64,000 bases of DNA, taken from positions 22,607 to 86,606 of the forward strand of contig NZ_JACA01000044.1 in the NCBI RefSeq assembly GCF_000520995.1, given 5' to 3'. This document shows positions 8,339-16,665 of the stretch, in pieces. The position numbers were made by a program, and so were the translations under genes. Below the pieces are notes generated by a model that saw only the letters and a list, made by a program, of their open reading frames with translations, ran no database searches and was not told the origin of the DNA. Positions within the stretch are counted from its first letter, which is position 1. Each line of letters opens with the position of its first letter. This stretch comes from Aquimarina macrocephali JAMB N27. Its GTDB lineage: Bacteria > Bacteroidota > Bacteroidia > Flavobacteriales > Flavobacteriaceae.

Positions 8339-8738
8339 ATGGTATGTAAACTAATATATTGAAACCAGAATACCTGATTTATACAATTTCAAATCTTGAA
8401 TTCAGAAGTAAAGTTAAATCCATCAAGAGGCAAGTAGGATAGTAGTTTGTTTTTCTGAAGAACAAAAAACATATCAGAATCTTTATAAGGTGAATTGCTG
8501 ATACCATTATTTCACTGAAAACAGGGAGATAAAAAAATGAAGTCTTCTCTATATTTAAAAAACAAACAGGATTAGATATAAGTAACCTTGTGAATTAATG
8601 AAATAGTTTGTGGGTAATACTTTTAAAGTGACGATAAAGGATCAAATGGTTATTTTGAAAGGCATTAACTTAATTTTATAATATACTTTTATAGCTGTTT
8701 TATACCTTACACTGATAATAGTTTTTGTTTAATTAGTC
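8339..8738. other. 400-nt gap with no supported gene
   Basis: Only short open stretches are visible (for example a run of about 25 codons at 8357-8431 and a stretch near 8620-8680 that reads NTFKVTIKDQMVILKGIN), interrupted by stops in all frames. It may be the remains of a decayed gene. No promoter, hairpin or RNA gene could be supported. Confidence 0.4.
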
Positions 8739-9263
8739 ATGACAGATTTTAGAAATATAGAATATTTAAAATTTGGAAATATTCGACAAAGAAAAACATA
8801 CGATGTCTTATTGAAGTTAGATATTATGCAGGTATTGAGAGTATATACCCCAATTCTTACAGGAACTATACCTATTGATATTGATGTGCCGGAAAGTGAT
8901 CTGGATATCATTTGTGAATGTGAAGATCATACAAAGTTTTCAAAGTTAATTATCAAGTCATTTGAAAAAGAAAACAGTTTTGTGATATCGACTCGAATAT
9001 TTGATGAAATAAAAAGAACGATTTGTCAATTTCGATCCAGTGGTTTTGATATAGAAATTTTTGGGCAAAATATTCCTGTCGAAAAACAAGATGCATATAG
9101 GCATATGATCGTAGAATATAAGATTTTGAAGGAAAAAGGAGTTGAATTTCGGTCTAAAATAAAAGAATTAAAATCTAACGGAATAAAAACCGAACAGGCG
9201 TTTGCTCAACTTTTAGGCTTGAAAGGAGATCCATATAAAGAGCTATTAAATATAGGATACTAA
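8739..9263 (+). CDS. DUF4269 family nucleotidyltransferase-like protein
   Basis: A 174-residue protein. The segment LTGTIPIDIDVPESDLDIICE (about 40-60) resembles the active-site strand-turn of the nucleotidyltransferase fold, with Gly-Thr at 42-43 and the acidic pair Asp54 and Asp56. FDIEIFGQNIPVEKQDAYRHMIVE and the C-terminal QAFAQLLGLKGDPYKELLNIG are characteristic of DUF4269. It is small and stands alone, without an obvious toxin-antitoxin partner next door. Substrate unknown. Confidence 0.8.
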   Translation: MTDFRNIEYLKFGNIRQRKTYDVLLKLDIMQVLRVYTPILTGTIPIDIDVPESDLDIICECEDHTKFSKLIIKSFEKENSFVISTRIFDEIKRTICQFRSSGFDIEIFGQNIPVEKQDAYRHMIVEYKILKEKGVEFRSKIKELKSNGIKTEQAFAQLLGLKGDPYKELLNIGY

Positions 9264-9279
9264 AAAAGTAAGAAACTGT

Positions 9280-9765
9280 ATGGATATACAAACAAATTGG
9301 AACGCAGTACGACAGCATTTTAATAAAAGTTTTAAATCTAATTTTTATGTGTCAATTGCATCTGTTGATGCTGATAATAACCCAACCGTTACCCCAATAG
9401 GATCATTATTTCTGAATGACAATCAAACAGGTTTTTATTTTGAAAAATTCCCTTCAAAATTGCCAGAACATGCCAAAGCAAATAAAAATATATGTGCCTT
9501 GGGAGTAAATAGTAATCGTTTTTTTTGGATCAAATCATTGTTTAAAGGAAATTTTCCTAATTATCCAGCGGTTAAACTCTATGGAGAGCTAGGAGAAAGG
9601 AGAAAAGCAACTGATAAAGAAACAGGACGATTAAACAGAAGAATGAAAACTACAAAAGGACTAAAAGGTAATACTTACCTATGGGGAAAAATGGAGTTTG
9701 TAAGGGAAATACATTTTACGAAAGTCGAAAAAATAAATCTTGGTAAAATGACTAGCAAATTATAA
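9280..9765 (+). CDS. pyridoxamine 5'-phosphate oxidase-like flavin-binding protein
   Basis: A 161-residue protein of the split-barrel PNPOx-like fold. The N-terminus (SNFYVSIASVDADNNPTVTPIGSLFLNDNQTGFYFEKFPSKLPEHAKANKNICALGVN) follows the usual strand order and ends in the strand that lines the flavin site. The conserved C-terminal RxxP signature of true PdxH is absent, so it is not the vitamin B6 enzyme. Starts 16 nt after the DUF4269 gene and may be co-transcribed with it. Likely an FMN- or F420-type reductase or heme-utilisation relative; substrate unknown. Confidence 0.75.
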   Translation: MDIQTNWNAVRQHFNKSFKSNFYVSIASVDADNNPTVTPIGSLFLNDNQTGFYFEKFPSKLPEHAKANKNICALGVNSNRFFWIKSLFKGNFPNYPAVKLYGELGERRKATDKETGRLNRRMKTTKGLKGNTYLWGKMEFVREIHFTKVEKINLGKMTSKL

Positions 9766-9852
9766 AAGGTAGAATGCATTAATATGTCATGAAAAGCATA
9801 TAGATTTTTTGAGCACAAATGATAATTTCTACATTTTAAAAAAATAAGATAT

Positions 9853-10620
9853 ATGACAATAAAAGTTGTTGATGGTGTATTTATAAGATGTAATATCGTA
9901 GATGAGACTAAACAATCGATTTGGTTTTTACATGGATTTGCTGATTCTGGTTTAGCATATAAAGAGGTTTTTAACTCTGATCTAGTATCCAAATTTAATC
10001 TTTATGTTGTAGATCTTCCCGGGTTTGGAGTTAGCCCTGTGAATTTTGATTATATATCGATTAAAGAGCAAGCAGATTTGCTTTCCAAAGTAATAGAAAA
10101 AGAAACAGAGAACAATATAAAAGTAAATATTGTGGCACATTCGATAGGGGCGCTAATAGGTACCTGGGTCTGCCAACAATTAGTAAATAAGATTAATTAT
10201 TATATCAATATAGAGGGGAATCTAACAGAAGCAGATAGCTATTTTTCAAGCAAACCTTTGCAGTATACTACAGCAGCAGAATTTATAGAATCCTTTGAAA
10301 AGGAGGTTTTTGAAAATGCAATAAAAGAAGAACGATATAAAAGATATTATAGTAGTCTTAGGTTTGCTGAGCCTCAGGGAATGCGTAACTGGGCGATTAC
10401 GAGTCAGGAATATATTAAGGACAATCAATGTGGGTTTGAGTTCAAGAAATTGACTTGTAATAAGGTATATATTTGGGGCGATTTGGATACCCCAAAAGAA
10501 ACTCAGGAATTTATAAACGAGCAATATATTCCAAATAAACTCTATACAGGTGTAGGACATTGGCACATGATAGAAAATTCAAAGAATTTCTATACCTATA
10601 TAAGTGCAATTATAAAATAG
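9853..10620 (+). CDS. alpha/beta-fold hydrolase
   Basis: A 255-residue hydrolase. An oxyanion-hole motif WFLHGFADSG (24-33), a strand ending DLPGFGVSP, the nucleophile elbow AHSIGA (Ser97) and a late YIWGDLD strand with an acid, plus GVGHWH (His236), make up a complete catalytic triad. No signal peptide is seen, so it is cytoplasmic. Substrate cannot be told from the sequence. It stands 88 nt after the PNPOx-like gene, in a run of small accessory genes on the same strand. Confidence 0.85.
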   Translation: MTIKVVDGVFIRCNIVDETKQSIWFLHGFADSGLAYKEVFNSDLVSKFNLYVVDLPGFGVSPVNFDYISIKEQADLLSKVIEKETENNIKVNIVAHSIGALIGTWVCQQLVNKINYYINIEGNLTEADSYFSSKPLQYTTAAEFIESFEKEVFENAIKEERYKRYYSSLRFAEPQGMRNWAITSQEYIKDNQCGFEFKKLTCNKVYIWGDLDTPKETQEFINEQYIPNKLYTGVGHWHMIENSKNFYTYISAIIK

Positions 10621-10755
10621 TATATAATTAATCCCATCTACCGAGGATACTATGAATCAAATATGATGTCAGAAAAAGAAATCGAAAAATATCATTTTTA
10701 AAAGAATATATAATAGAGGAGGTAGAGTTGATATTTTATTTAAGTATTATTTTTG

Positions 10756-10786
10756 TTGTTTGATTGCTACACTTTATGTAGCTTTG
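10756..10786 (+). promoter_or_regulatory. promoter of the HxlR operon
   Basis: TTG at 10756-10758, 20-nt spacer, and TAGCTTTG at 10779-10786: an exact match to the Bacteroidota TTG-N19/20-TAnnTTTG consensus. It lies 26 nt before the HxlR start codon. Confidence 0.65.
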
Positions 10787-10802
10787 CTATCAAATATGTA
10801 GC
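10766..10802. promoter_or_regulatory. two tandem 17-bp operator-like repeats
   Basis: Site 1 (10766-10782) is GCTACA-N5-TGTAGC, a perfect inverted repeat. Site 2 (10786-10802) has the same length and outer bases, GCTA ... TGTAGC. Their starts are 20 bp apart, about two helical turns, and they overlap the -7 element and transcription start region. Probable autoregulatory operators of the HxlR protein encoded just downstream. Confidence 0.5.
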
Positions 10803-10812
10803 AAGATTTATT

Positions 10813-11145
10813 ATGGCAACACCAAAACCAGGAAAACCAGTTAGAGGATCAAAAACCGGTCAACCTATTATGGCTCTTTTTGATCTATTAGGAAGAAGTT
10901 GGACTATGGGAGTAATATGGCATTTATACAAAGGTCCAAGTACGTTTAGAAAGTTACAAGAATATTGCGAATCAATTTCTCCTACTACGTTAAATAAGAG
11001 ATTAAAAGAATTAACTGAATCTCACCTTATTGAACGTTCTATTGATGGATACATCTTAACTCAGCAGGGAAAAGAGTTATTCGAATTATTATCTCCTCTG
11101 GGCAAATGGGCAAAAATCTGGGCAAATAATTATACCTCGAAATGA
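10813..11145 (+). CDS. HxlR-family transcriptional regulator
   Basis: A 110-residue winged-helix regulator. GQPIMALFDLLGRSWTMGVIWHLYKGPSTFRKLQ, SISPTTLNKRLKELTESHLIER and YILTQQGKELFELLSPLGKWAKIW are standard HxlR elements (helix 1, recognition helix, wing, C-terminal dimer helix). The usual N-terminal cysteine used by redox-sensing members is missing here. The ATG at 10813 is chosen because the longer frame from 10753 runs through the promoter. Its stop overlaps the NudC start (ATGA), so it is the first gene of a three-gene operon. Confidence 0.9.
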   Translation: MATPKPGKPVRGSKTGQPIMALFDLLGRSWTMGVIWHLYKGPSTFRKLQEYCESISPTTLNKRLKELTESHLIERSIDGYILTQQGKELFELLSPLGKWAKIWANNYTSK

Positions 11146-12059
11146 AAAAACAATATTATAGCAATCCCTTTTTTGATAGAGATATTGAAAACAGAAGAGT
11201 TTCTTCAACCATTTCTGCAAATGATGTTTTAATTATTTCGTTTCAGCATAAATTTTACTTCTTTCAAGAGAGAAAAAGAAAAGAGTTGGCGTTATTTCCA
11301 TTAGAACTCTTCAATCAGATTTCACTTAACAGCTCTTTTTTGGGAGTACAGAAAGACAAAAAAATATGGACAGCCGAGCTAACAGAGGCAAATGTGAAAA
11401 GTGTTTCAGAAATTTTAAAAGGAGGTCGGTTTTATGATATTAGAGATTTGGGAGGTCAATTAGAAAACGAAGAGGCAGCACTTTTGGCCTATGCTTTGGG
11501 GATTAATAAGTGGCATCAGATAACCAGGTTTTGTGGTGCTTGTGGATCAGATACTAAAAGTTGGGAAAACGGGCATAGCAAAAAATGTAAAAACCCGAAA
11601 TGCGCTACTATTTTCTATCCACAAATCTCACCAGCTATCATTGTACTTATTGAATATAAACCAAAAGAGGGGCAGTCATTATGTTTATTGAGTAAAAGAA
11701 AAATTGATAATGGATATATGTGTTCGACATTTGCAGGATTTGTCGAGATTGGCGAAACCCTTGAAGATGCTGTGGTAAGAGAAATGAAAGAAGAAGTAAA
11801 TGTAGATGTAACCAATTTACGCTATGTTGATTCGCAACCATGGTCGTTTTCATCTTCTTTAATGATGGGGTTTGTAGCTGAGGTAGAGCATACGGCATTT
11901 CAGGTAGATGGCGAAGAAATTAAAGATGCGGGTTGGTTTTCGGCAGAACAACTATATGAGAGTGTTTCAAAAGATGAGCTAACACTTTCAAGACCAGATT
12001 CTATCGCCAGATTTTTAATAGAAACCTGGGCGAATAACAATATAAACAAAGTGCTATGA
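11142..12059 (+). CDS. nudC: NAD(+)/NADH pyrophosphatase (NudC)
   Basis: A 305-residue Nudix hydrolase of the NudC type, which cleaves NAD(H) to NMN(H) and AMP and removes NAD caps from RNA. The zinc ribbon has Cys131, Cys134, Cys149 and Cys154. The Nudix box GFVEIGETLEDAVVREMKEE is at 199-218, with the catalytic REMKEE. The NADH-specific motif SQPWSFSSSLMMGF (231-244) corresponds to SQPWPFPxSLM. All key residues are present. Overlaps the HxlR gene at its start and the DinB gene at its end (both by ATGA), showing tight coupling. Confidence 0.93.
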   Translation: MKKQYYSNPFFDRDIENRRVSSTISANDVLIISFQHKFYFFQERKRKELALFPLELFNQISLNSSFLGVQKDKKIWTAELTEANVKSVSEILKGGRFYDIRDLGGQLENEEAALLAYALGINKWHQITRFCGACGSDTKSWENGHSKKCKNPKCATIFYPQISPAIIVLIEYKPKEGQSLCLLSKRKIDNGYMCSTFAGFVEIGETLEDAVVREMKEEVNVDVTNLRYVDSQPWSFSSSLMMGFVAEVEHTAFQVDGEEIKDAGWFSAEQLYESVSKDELTLSRPDSIARFLIETWANNNINKVL

Positions 12060-12598
12060 GAATAATTGATAAACCTGTATCTGGTGAGTTTCCATCTTAT
12101 TCTCACATATACATAGACTTGTTGAAGGATGACGGCAAGATTTTGAATCATTTGTGGAATAACTTCATAGCAATCAAAAACTTTATATACAATCTGCCGG
12201 AAGAAAAATTGTACCATAGGTATGCTAAGAATAAGTGGACTATTAAAGAAATTCTGGTACATATTATTGATGATGAACGTATTTTTTCTTACCGGGCATT
12301 GCGGTATGCAAGAAATGACAAAACGTCTTTACCGGGATTCGAAGAAAATGAGTATGCAATTTATTCTAAAGCTAACGATCGAAGTTTAGAAAGTATATTT
12401 GATGAATATGAGATGGTAAGAAAATCGACCATAGCCCTTTTTAAATATTTACCAGATGATTGTTTTATGAGAAGTGGTGTATCTGACGGAAATATTAATA
12501 AAAGAACCGTCAGGGGATTAGCATATCATATAGCGGGACATGAATTAAGACATTTTAATATCATAAAAGAACGGTATTTAGATATAAAACCGGAATAG
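12056..12598 (+). CDS. DinB-like metal-binding protein
   Basis: A 180-residue helical-bundle protein of the DinB superfamily. The expected triad of metal-ligand histidines is present: His69 in ILVHIIDDE, and His162 and His166 in the AGHELRH motif. KNKWTIKEILVHIIDDERIFSYRALRYARNDKTSLPGF matches the conserved core. Homologues include thiol-dependent transferases and stress-linked proteins; substrate unknown here. Third gene of the HxlR-NudC-DinB operon. Confidence 0.85.
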   Translation: MRIIDKPVSGEFPSYSHIYIDLLKDDGKILNHLWNNFIAIKNFIYNLPEEKLYHRYAKNKWTIKEILVHIIDDERIFSYRALRYARNDKTSLPGFEENEYAIYSKANDRSLESIFDEYEMVRKSTIALFKYLPDDCFMRSGVSDGNINKRTVRGLAYHIAGHELRHFNIIKERYLDIKPE

Positions 12599-12640
12599 TT
12601 TAGATGTCAAAATTGTAACTAAGAACTAAAAAAATATACG

Positions 12641-12928
12641 ATGTTTATTATCAATTTTAATTTTGTTAAACCAATAGAAGAAGTTAATCGTTTTACTGAA
12701 GCCCATCGTAGTTATATTTCAAAACAATACAGGACAGGGAAATTTATAATAGGAGGGCCTAAATCACCTCGAAATGGAGGAATTGTAATTGCAAATTGTG
12801 AGTCTGAAGAAGAAGTTTATAGAATCTTAGATAAAGATCCGCTAATACAAAAAGAAGTAGCAGAATATAGTATAATAGAGTTCACTCCTGTAATGAGTAC
12901 AACAGGTTTAGATCATTATCATAAATAA
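12641..12928 (+). CDS. YciI-related protein
   Basis: A 95-residue protein of the YCII fold (ferredoxin-like dimeric alpha+beta barrel). Strand-helix pattern FIINFNFVKPIEEVNRFTEAHRSYI then KFIIGGPKSPRNGGIVIANCESEEEVYRILDKDPLIQK is typical, with the His22 of EAHRSY in the position of the family's conserved histidine. It may be co-transcribed with the DinB gene, 42 nt upstream. Function unknown. Confidence 0.8.
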   Translation: MFIINFNFVKPIEEVNRFTEAHRSYISKQYRTGKFIIGGPKSPRNGGIVIANCESEEEVYRILDKDPLIQKEVAEYSIIEFTPVMSTTGLDHYHK

Positions 12929-12960
12929 GAACATAACGATGAGATTTGTGTGGTATATCG

Positions 12961-14376
12961 TTATAATAACTTAGAAAGTGCAATAACTCCTTTTTTTAAA
13001 TGCTCTTCAGATAATGACGCATACCCTAAACGGAAACCATGTATGGGGTTGATAAAACTAAATTTATTGGGTGTAATAATATCTATACCTTGCATGTTTA
13101 GTTTTTTGGCAATCTGAAAAACATCTACCTCTTTTTTAGGCACCAACCAAAAAGCAAGCCCTCCATCTGGTTTACTAAAAGATACTTTTTCTTTTAGATA
13201 TGTATGAAGTAAGGTTTCGAAATAGTCTCTTTTGGCTTTGTATATTGTCGAGGTTTTTTTTAGATGACGTTTTACTTCTCCGTCTTTTATTAGTTGTAAA
13301 ATAGCTTGCTCCATGATATTATCACCTTGTACATCAATAATTTTACGAAGATCTCCTGCCTTTTTTATAAAACTTTGGCTTCCCACCAAATAACCAATAC
13401 GCAGAGCAGGTGCAATGATCTTACTTAATGTTCCTATGTAAATAAAATGTTGAACGTTATCAAAACTAGAAATCGGTAAAACAGGCCTGTATCCAAAATG
13501 GAATTCATTATCATAATCATCCTCAATGATGGTAAACCCATATTGATTAGATAATGAGATTAACTCTAAGCGTCTTTGCAGGCTCATTGTTACAGTTGTA
13601 GGAAATTGATGATGAGGAGTTGTGTATATTGCTTTTATCTTTTTATGCTTTTTTAAATAATACTTTACATCATCGATACTTAGCCCTTGATCATCTATCG
13701 AAACAGGAAGAAGATTGGCTCCAATACTTTCAAAAGCTCGCCATGCTGGTTTATAACCTGGATTTTCTATTAGTACAAAATCATCTTTTTCTAATAAACA
13801 ATGACTTGTTAAATACATTGCCATTTGGCTACCTCTTGTGATGCAAATTTCATGAATTGAAATATTCATCCCACGCTTAAAATTTAGCATTTGTACCATT
13901 GCATTTCTAAACTCAGAATCCCCTAGTTCACTACTGTACCCCATCATTTGCCAACGAGCTTTGCGATTAAAAATTTGCCTGTATGCTCTTGCTAATGCTA
14001 TGGTAGGAGCAAGTCTACTATCCGGAAACCCATCATCAAAAACAATTAATGGTTTTGATGAATGCTCATCATCAATAGTATTTTGCCTATATACGCTTTT
14101 ATGTTGGTTCTGTTTAGGAAAAACATTAGCCACAAATGTTCCTTTTCTTTCTTTAGAAACAAGCCACCCTTCTGCGATTAAGACATTTAAACCTTCAACA
14201 ACCGTATTTCTGTTTACTTTTATTAATTCTGCTAATTGTCTGCTTCCTGGCAAGGCCTGGTTTTTATGTAATTGCTCATTTTTAATTGCATTAATAATAG
14301 CATCTGCAATTTGTAGATATATAGCTTTCTTACTAGTAAGATCGATTTTAATTTGAAGTTCCCAAGGTCTAAGCAT
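12961..14376 (-). CDS. MocR-type (GntR/aminotransferase) transcriptional regulator
   Basis: A 471-residue fusion regulator. The N-terminal GntR-type winged helix (about 1-75: SKKAIYLQIADAIINAIKNEQL, ALPGSRQLAELIKVNRNTVVEGLNVL) is joined to a fold-type I aminotransferase domain (about 110-471) with the PLP-binding lysine in GTLSKIIAPALRIGYL (Lys319) and the IEDDYDNEF motif. MocR proteins sense PLP or an amino compound and regulate neighbouring genes. It is divergent from the cupin-aldolase-exporter genes, which are the likely targets. Two inverted repeats fill the 99-bp gap. Confidence 0.9.
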   Translation of the reverse strand: MLRPWELQIKIDLTSKKAIYLQIADAIINAIKNEQLHKNQALPGSRQLAELIKVNRNTVVEGLNVLIAEGWLVSKERKGTFVANVFPKQNQHKSVYRQNTIDDEHSSKPLIVFDDGFPDSRLAPTIALARAYRQIFNRKARWQMMGYSSELGDSEFRNAMVQMLNFKRGMNISIHEICITRGSQMAMYLTSHCLLEKDDFVLIENPGYKPAWRAFESIGANLLPVSIDDQGLSIDDVKYYLKKHKKIKAIYTTPHHQFPTTVTMSLQRRLELISLSNQYGFTIIEDDYDNEFHFGYRPVLPISSFDNVQHFIYIGTLSKIIAPALRIGYLVGSQSFIKKAGDLRKIIDVQGDNIMEQAILQLIKDGEVKRHLKKTSTIYKAKRDYFETLLHTYLKEKVSFSKPDGGLAFWLVPKKEVDVFQIAKKLNMQGIDIITPNKFSFINPIHGFRLGYASLSEEHLKKGVIALSKLL

Positions 14377-14377
14377 C

Positions 14378-14421
14378 TGGACTATCTATTTATGTATTTT
14401 CTGTACCATAAAGATAGTCCA
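14378..14421. promoter_or_regulatory. MocR operator candidate
   Basis: Perfect 10-bp inverted repeat TGGACTATCT (14378-14387) and AGATAGTCCA (14412-14421) in the gap between the regulator and its divergent neighbours. The centres are about 34 bp apart. One arm lies directly in front of the regulator's start codon. Typical MocR sites have two spaced half-sites. Confidence 0.6.
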
Positions 14422-14438
14422 AATATGAAATACTTTTA

Positions 14439-14456
14439 CATTGTAATAATACAATG
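14439..14456. promoter_or_regulatory. second inverted repeat in the MocR gap
   Basis: CATTGTA-ATAA-TACAATG, a perfect 7-bp-arm inverted repeat 19 nt before the cupin start codon. It could be a regulator site or lie in the 5' leader of the cupin operon; it is not long enough to be a convincing terminator. Confidence 0.35.
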
Positions 14457-14475
14457 AACAAAAAATTAGAAAACA

Positions 14476-14937
14476 ATGGAAACTAAAGAAAAAAAATTCA
14501 GTTCAAAAGATTTTCATGAAACTTTTGCAAGACCAAAATTTGTAATGCCCGATACATTAATACATAAAAATGTAGAAAATGCAGGGGTACACGATCAGTT
14601 CTCTACAGAAAGAAAACATCCTGTTTTTTTTATAGATCTACCTAGTAAAAATGTAAGTATGACGATTGGAGGTTTGTTACCAGATCAAATGACAAATAAA
14701 CATAGGCATACGTATGAAACATTATTGTATGTAATCGAAGGAGAAGGGTATACCGAAATAGAAGGTGTGAGAGTGGATTGGAAAGCAGGAGATGCTGTTT
14801 ATATTCCCAGTTGGACCTGGCATCGTCATAAAAATTTGAGTAGTACAAAAAATGCAAAATACATTGCCAGCGAAAATGCGCCACAACTTCAAAACTTAGG
14901 TGTAGCACTTCGTGAAGAAGAAGGTAGAGATTTATAA
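14476..14937 (+). CDS. cupin domain protein
   Basis: A 153-residue cytoplasmic protein with one cupin barrel. Motif 1 HRHTYETLLYVIEGEGYTEIEG supplies two histidines and a glutamate for a metal, and motif 2 AGDAVYIPSWTWHRHKN supplies another histidine. First gene of the set divergent from the MocR regulator, 21 nt before the DapA-like gene. Likely a metal-dependent dioxygenase or isomerase acting on the substrate of the same pathway, but the reaction cannot be told. Confidence 0.85.
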   Translation: METKEKKFSSKDFHETFARPKFVMPDTLIHKNVENAGVHDQFSTERKHPVFFIDLPSKNVSMTIGGLLPDQMTNKHRHTYETLLYVIEGEGYTEIEGVRVDWKAGDAVYIPSWTWHRHKNLSSTKNAKYIASENAPQLQNLGVALREEEGRDL

Positions 14938-14958
14938 TCATCAAAAAAAATATATATT

Positions 14959-15864
14959 ATGAAAAATGTACCATTTAAGGGTGTGATTGCTTATCCAATA
15001 ACACCATTTGATACTAATGAAAAGGTAGATATTGATTTGTTTAGAAAACTTTTAGAACGATTAATAAGAAATGGATCTCACGGTATTGCTCCTTTAGGAA
15101 GTACAGGTGTACTTCCTTATCTTACGGATCAGGAAAAAGAGGCAATAACCGAAGCAACAATTCAGCAAGTGAATAAACGGCTTCCTGTTTTAGTTGGAGT
15201 TTCGAATCTAACAACAGAAAGAACAGTGCATCATGCTAAGTTTGCAGAAAAAGCTGGTGCTACAGCAGTTATGATCATCCCAATGAGTTACTGGAAATTG
15301 ACAGATGATGAGATCGTTCGGCACTACGACACGGTAGCAAAACAGATTTCTATTCCAATTATGGCCTATAATAATCCAGCTACAAGTGGCGTAGACATGT
15401 CACCTGCATTACTAAAACGTTTGCTAGAAATCCCTAATGTTACCATGATTAAAGAAAGCACAGGTGATGTGCAACGTATGCACTATTTAAGAAAAGAATT
15501 GGGGGAAGATGTAGCTTTTTATAATGGTTCGAATCCTTTAGCATTAGCCGCTCTTTCTGCAGGAGCAACGGGTTGGTGTACTGCAGCTCCAAACCTTATT
15601 CCCGAACTTAATATTGCGTTGTATGATGCCATTCGGGAAAATGATTTACAACATGCGCAGAACATGTTTTATAAACAGATCAATCTTCTGAAATTTATAG
15701 TTAACAAAGGACTACCAAGAGCGGTTCAGGCAGGTTTAACTATGTTAGGAGAAGAGGGAGGAAATTTGAGAAGCCCATTAAAGCCTTTGACTGATATAGA
15801 AAAGAGTGAACTAAAAATCATTTTAGAAAAATCGAAGCATGGTATTGAAAAAGTAATGGGGTGA
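14959..15864 (+). CDS. dihydrodipicolinate synthase-family aldolase
   Basis: A 301-residue class I aldolase or lyase of the DapA/NAL family. The Schiff-base lysine is Lys165 in TMIKESTGD and the catalytic tyrosine is Tyr137 in MAYNNP. The usual GTTGE loop is replaced by LGSTGVLPYLT (46-56), and the arginine that binds the substrate carboxylate in DapA (YNVPSRT) is missing (YNNPATSG). It is therefore probably not the lysine-pathway enzyme but a related aldolase or hydratase acting on a 2-oxo acid or hydroxyproline-type compound. Second gene after the cupin. Confidence 0.85.
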   Translation: MKNVPFKGVIAYPITPFDTNEKVDIDLFRKLLERLIRNGSHGIAPLGSTGVLPYLTDQEKEAITEATIQQVNKRLPVLVGVSNLTTERTVHHAKFAEKAGATAVMIIPMSYWKLTDDEIVRHYDTVAKQISIPIMAYNNPATSGVDMSPALLKRLLEIPNVTMIKESTGDVQRMHYLRKELGEDVAFYNGSNPLALAALSAGATGWCTAAPNLIPELNIALYDAIRENDLQHAQNMFYKQINLLKFIVNKGLPRAVQAGLTMLGEEGGNLRSPLKPLTDIEKSELKIILEKSKHGIEKVMG

Positions 15865-15923
15865 AGTAAAAGAAAAATAGAATAACTTTAAACAAAATAA
15901 ACTAAGAACGAACAATATTGCTT

Positions 15924-15947
15924 AGACTAAATTAATAATACTAGTCT
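15924..15947. promoter_or_regulatory. inverted repeat before the LysE-type exporter
   Basis: AGACTA and TAGTCT are separated by 12 nt, in the 138-nt gap before the exporter. The core GACTA also occurs in the MocR operator candidate at 14378-14421, so a shared regulator is possible but weakly supported. Confidence 0.25.
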
Positions 15948-16002
15948 TGGATTTGCAAGCGTTATTTTACTATTTTTAGAATAATTATAAAAAACAATCG
16001 AT

Positions 16003-16632
16003 ATGAATCTTACGCTTTGGATTTCATTTATAGGAACAGTTTTCATTATTGGGGTAACTCCTGGGCCAAGTGTACTACTTGCTTCTGCTAATAGTATGAA
16101 TTACGGAACAAAAAAAACAGTTGGAACTATATTAGGGGACTTATCTGCAAACACTATACAGATACTTTTGTCTTCGCTGGGGTTAGCATCTATTGTTATT
16201 TCTTCGGGAGAAATTTTTAGCCTGATAAAATGGATTGGTGTTGGGTATTTGATATATATGGGAGTGACAAAAATTATTTCAAAACCAAATGTCGAACAAT
16301 TCAAAAAGAAGAATAGGGAAAAAAGTTTTTTAAAATTATATAGTGAAGGTTTTTTTATGTCGGCATCAAACCCAAAAGCAATTGTTTTTTTTGCTGCATT
16401 GTTTCCTTTGTTTATTGATGAAAGTCTTGCTTTTGCACCTCAAGTACTCTTGTTGGGAATAACTTATCTAGTAATTGATGGAATTAGTCTTTTTTTGTAT
16501 GTTAGATTTGCATCCAGACTAAAAAAATACCTTGAAAATAAAGAAAAGGTTCACTTGCAAAATAAAATTATAGGGACTCTATTAATTTTTAGTGGAGTAC
16601 TATTATCTATGGTAAGGCGAACTAATACTTAA
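16003..16632 (+). CDS. LysE/RhtB-family amino-acid exporter
   Basis: A 209-residue protein with six hydrophobic segments. The N-terminal GVTPGPSVLLASANSMNYG followed by GLGASxxxxxxG-like GDLSANTIQILLSSLGLASI and the FFMSASNPKAIVFFAALFPLF motif are classical for LysE/RhtB exporters of amino acids. Positioned after the cupin and DapA-like genes; the 138-nt gap may contain its own promoter. In the context of a MocR regulator, the exported compound is probably an amino acid or amine, but this is inference. Confidence 0.88.
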   Translation: MNLTLWISFIGTVFIIGVTPGPSVLLASANSMNYGTKKTVGTILGDLSANTIQILLSSLGLASIVISSGEIFSLIKWIGVGYLIYMGVTKIISKPNVEQFKKKNREKSFLKLYSEGFFMSASNPKAIVFFAALFPLFIDESLAFAPQVLLLGITYLVIDGISLFLYVRFASRLKKYLENKEKVHLQNKIIGTLLIFSGVLLSMVRRTNT

Positions 16633-16665
16633 TAGATAGCTTTTATTTAAACAGCTAGACTAATG

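Noticed and set aside
11900..12262. 120-codon minus-strand ORF across the nudC/DinB junction
   Set aside because: Runs through two coupled, well-supported genes on the other strand; no motif.
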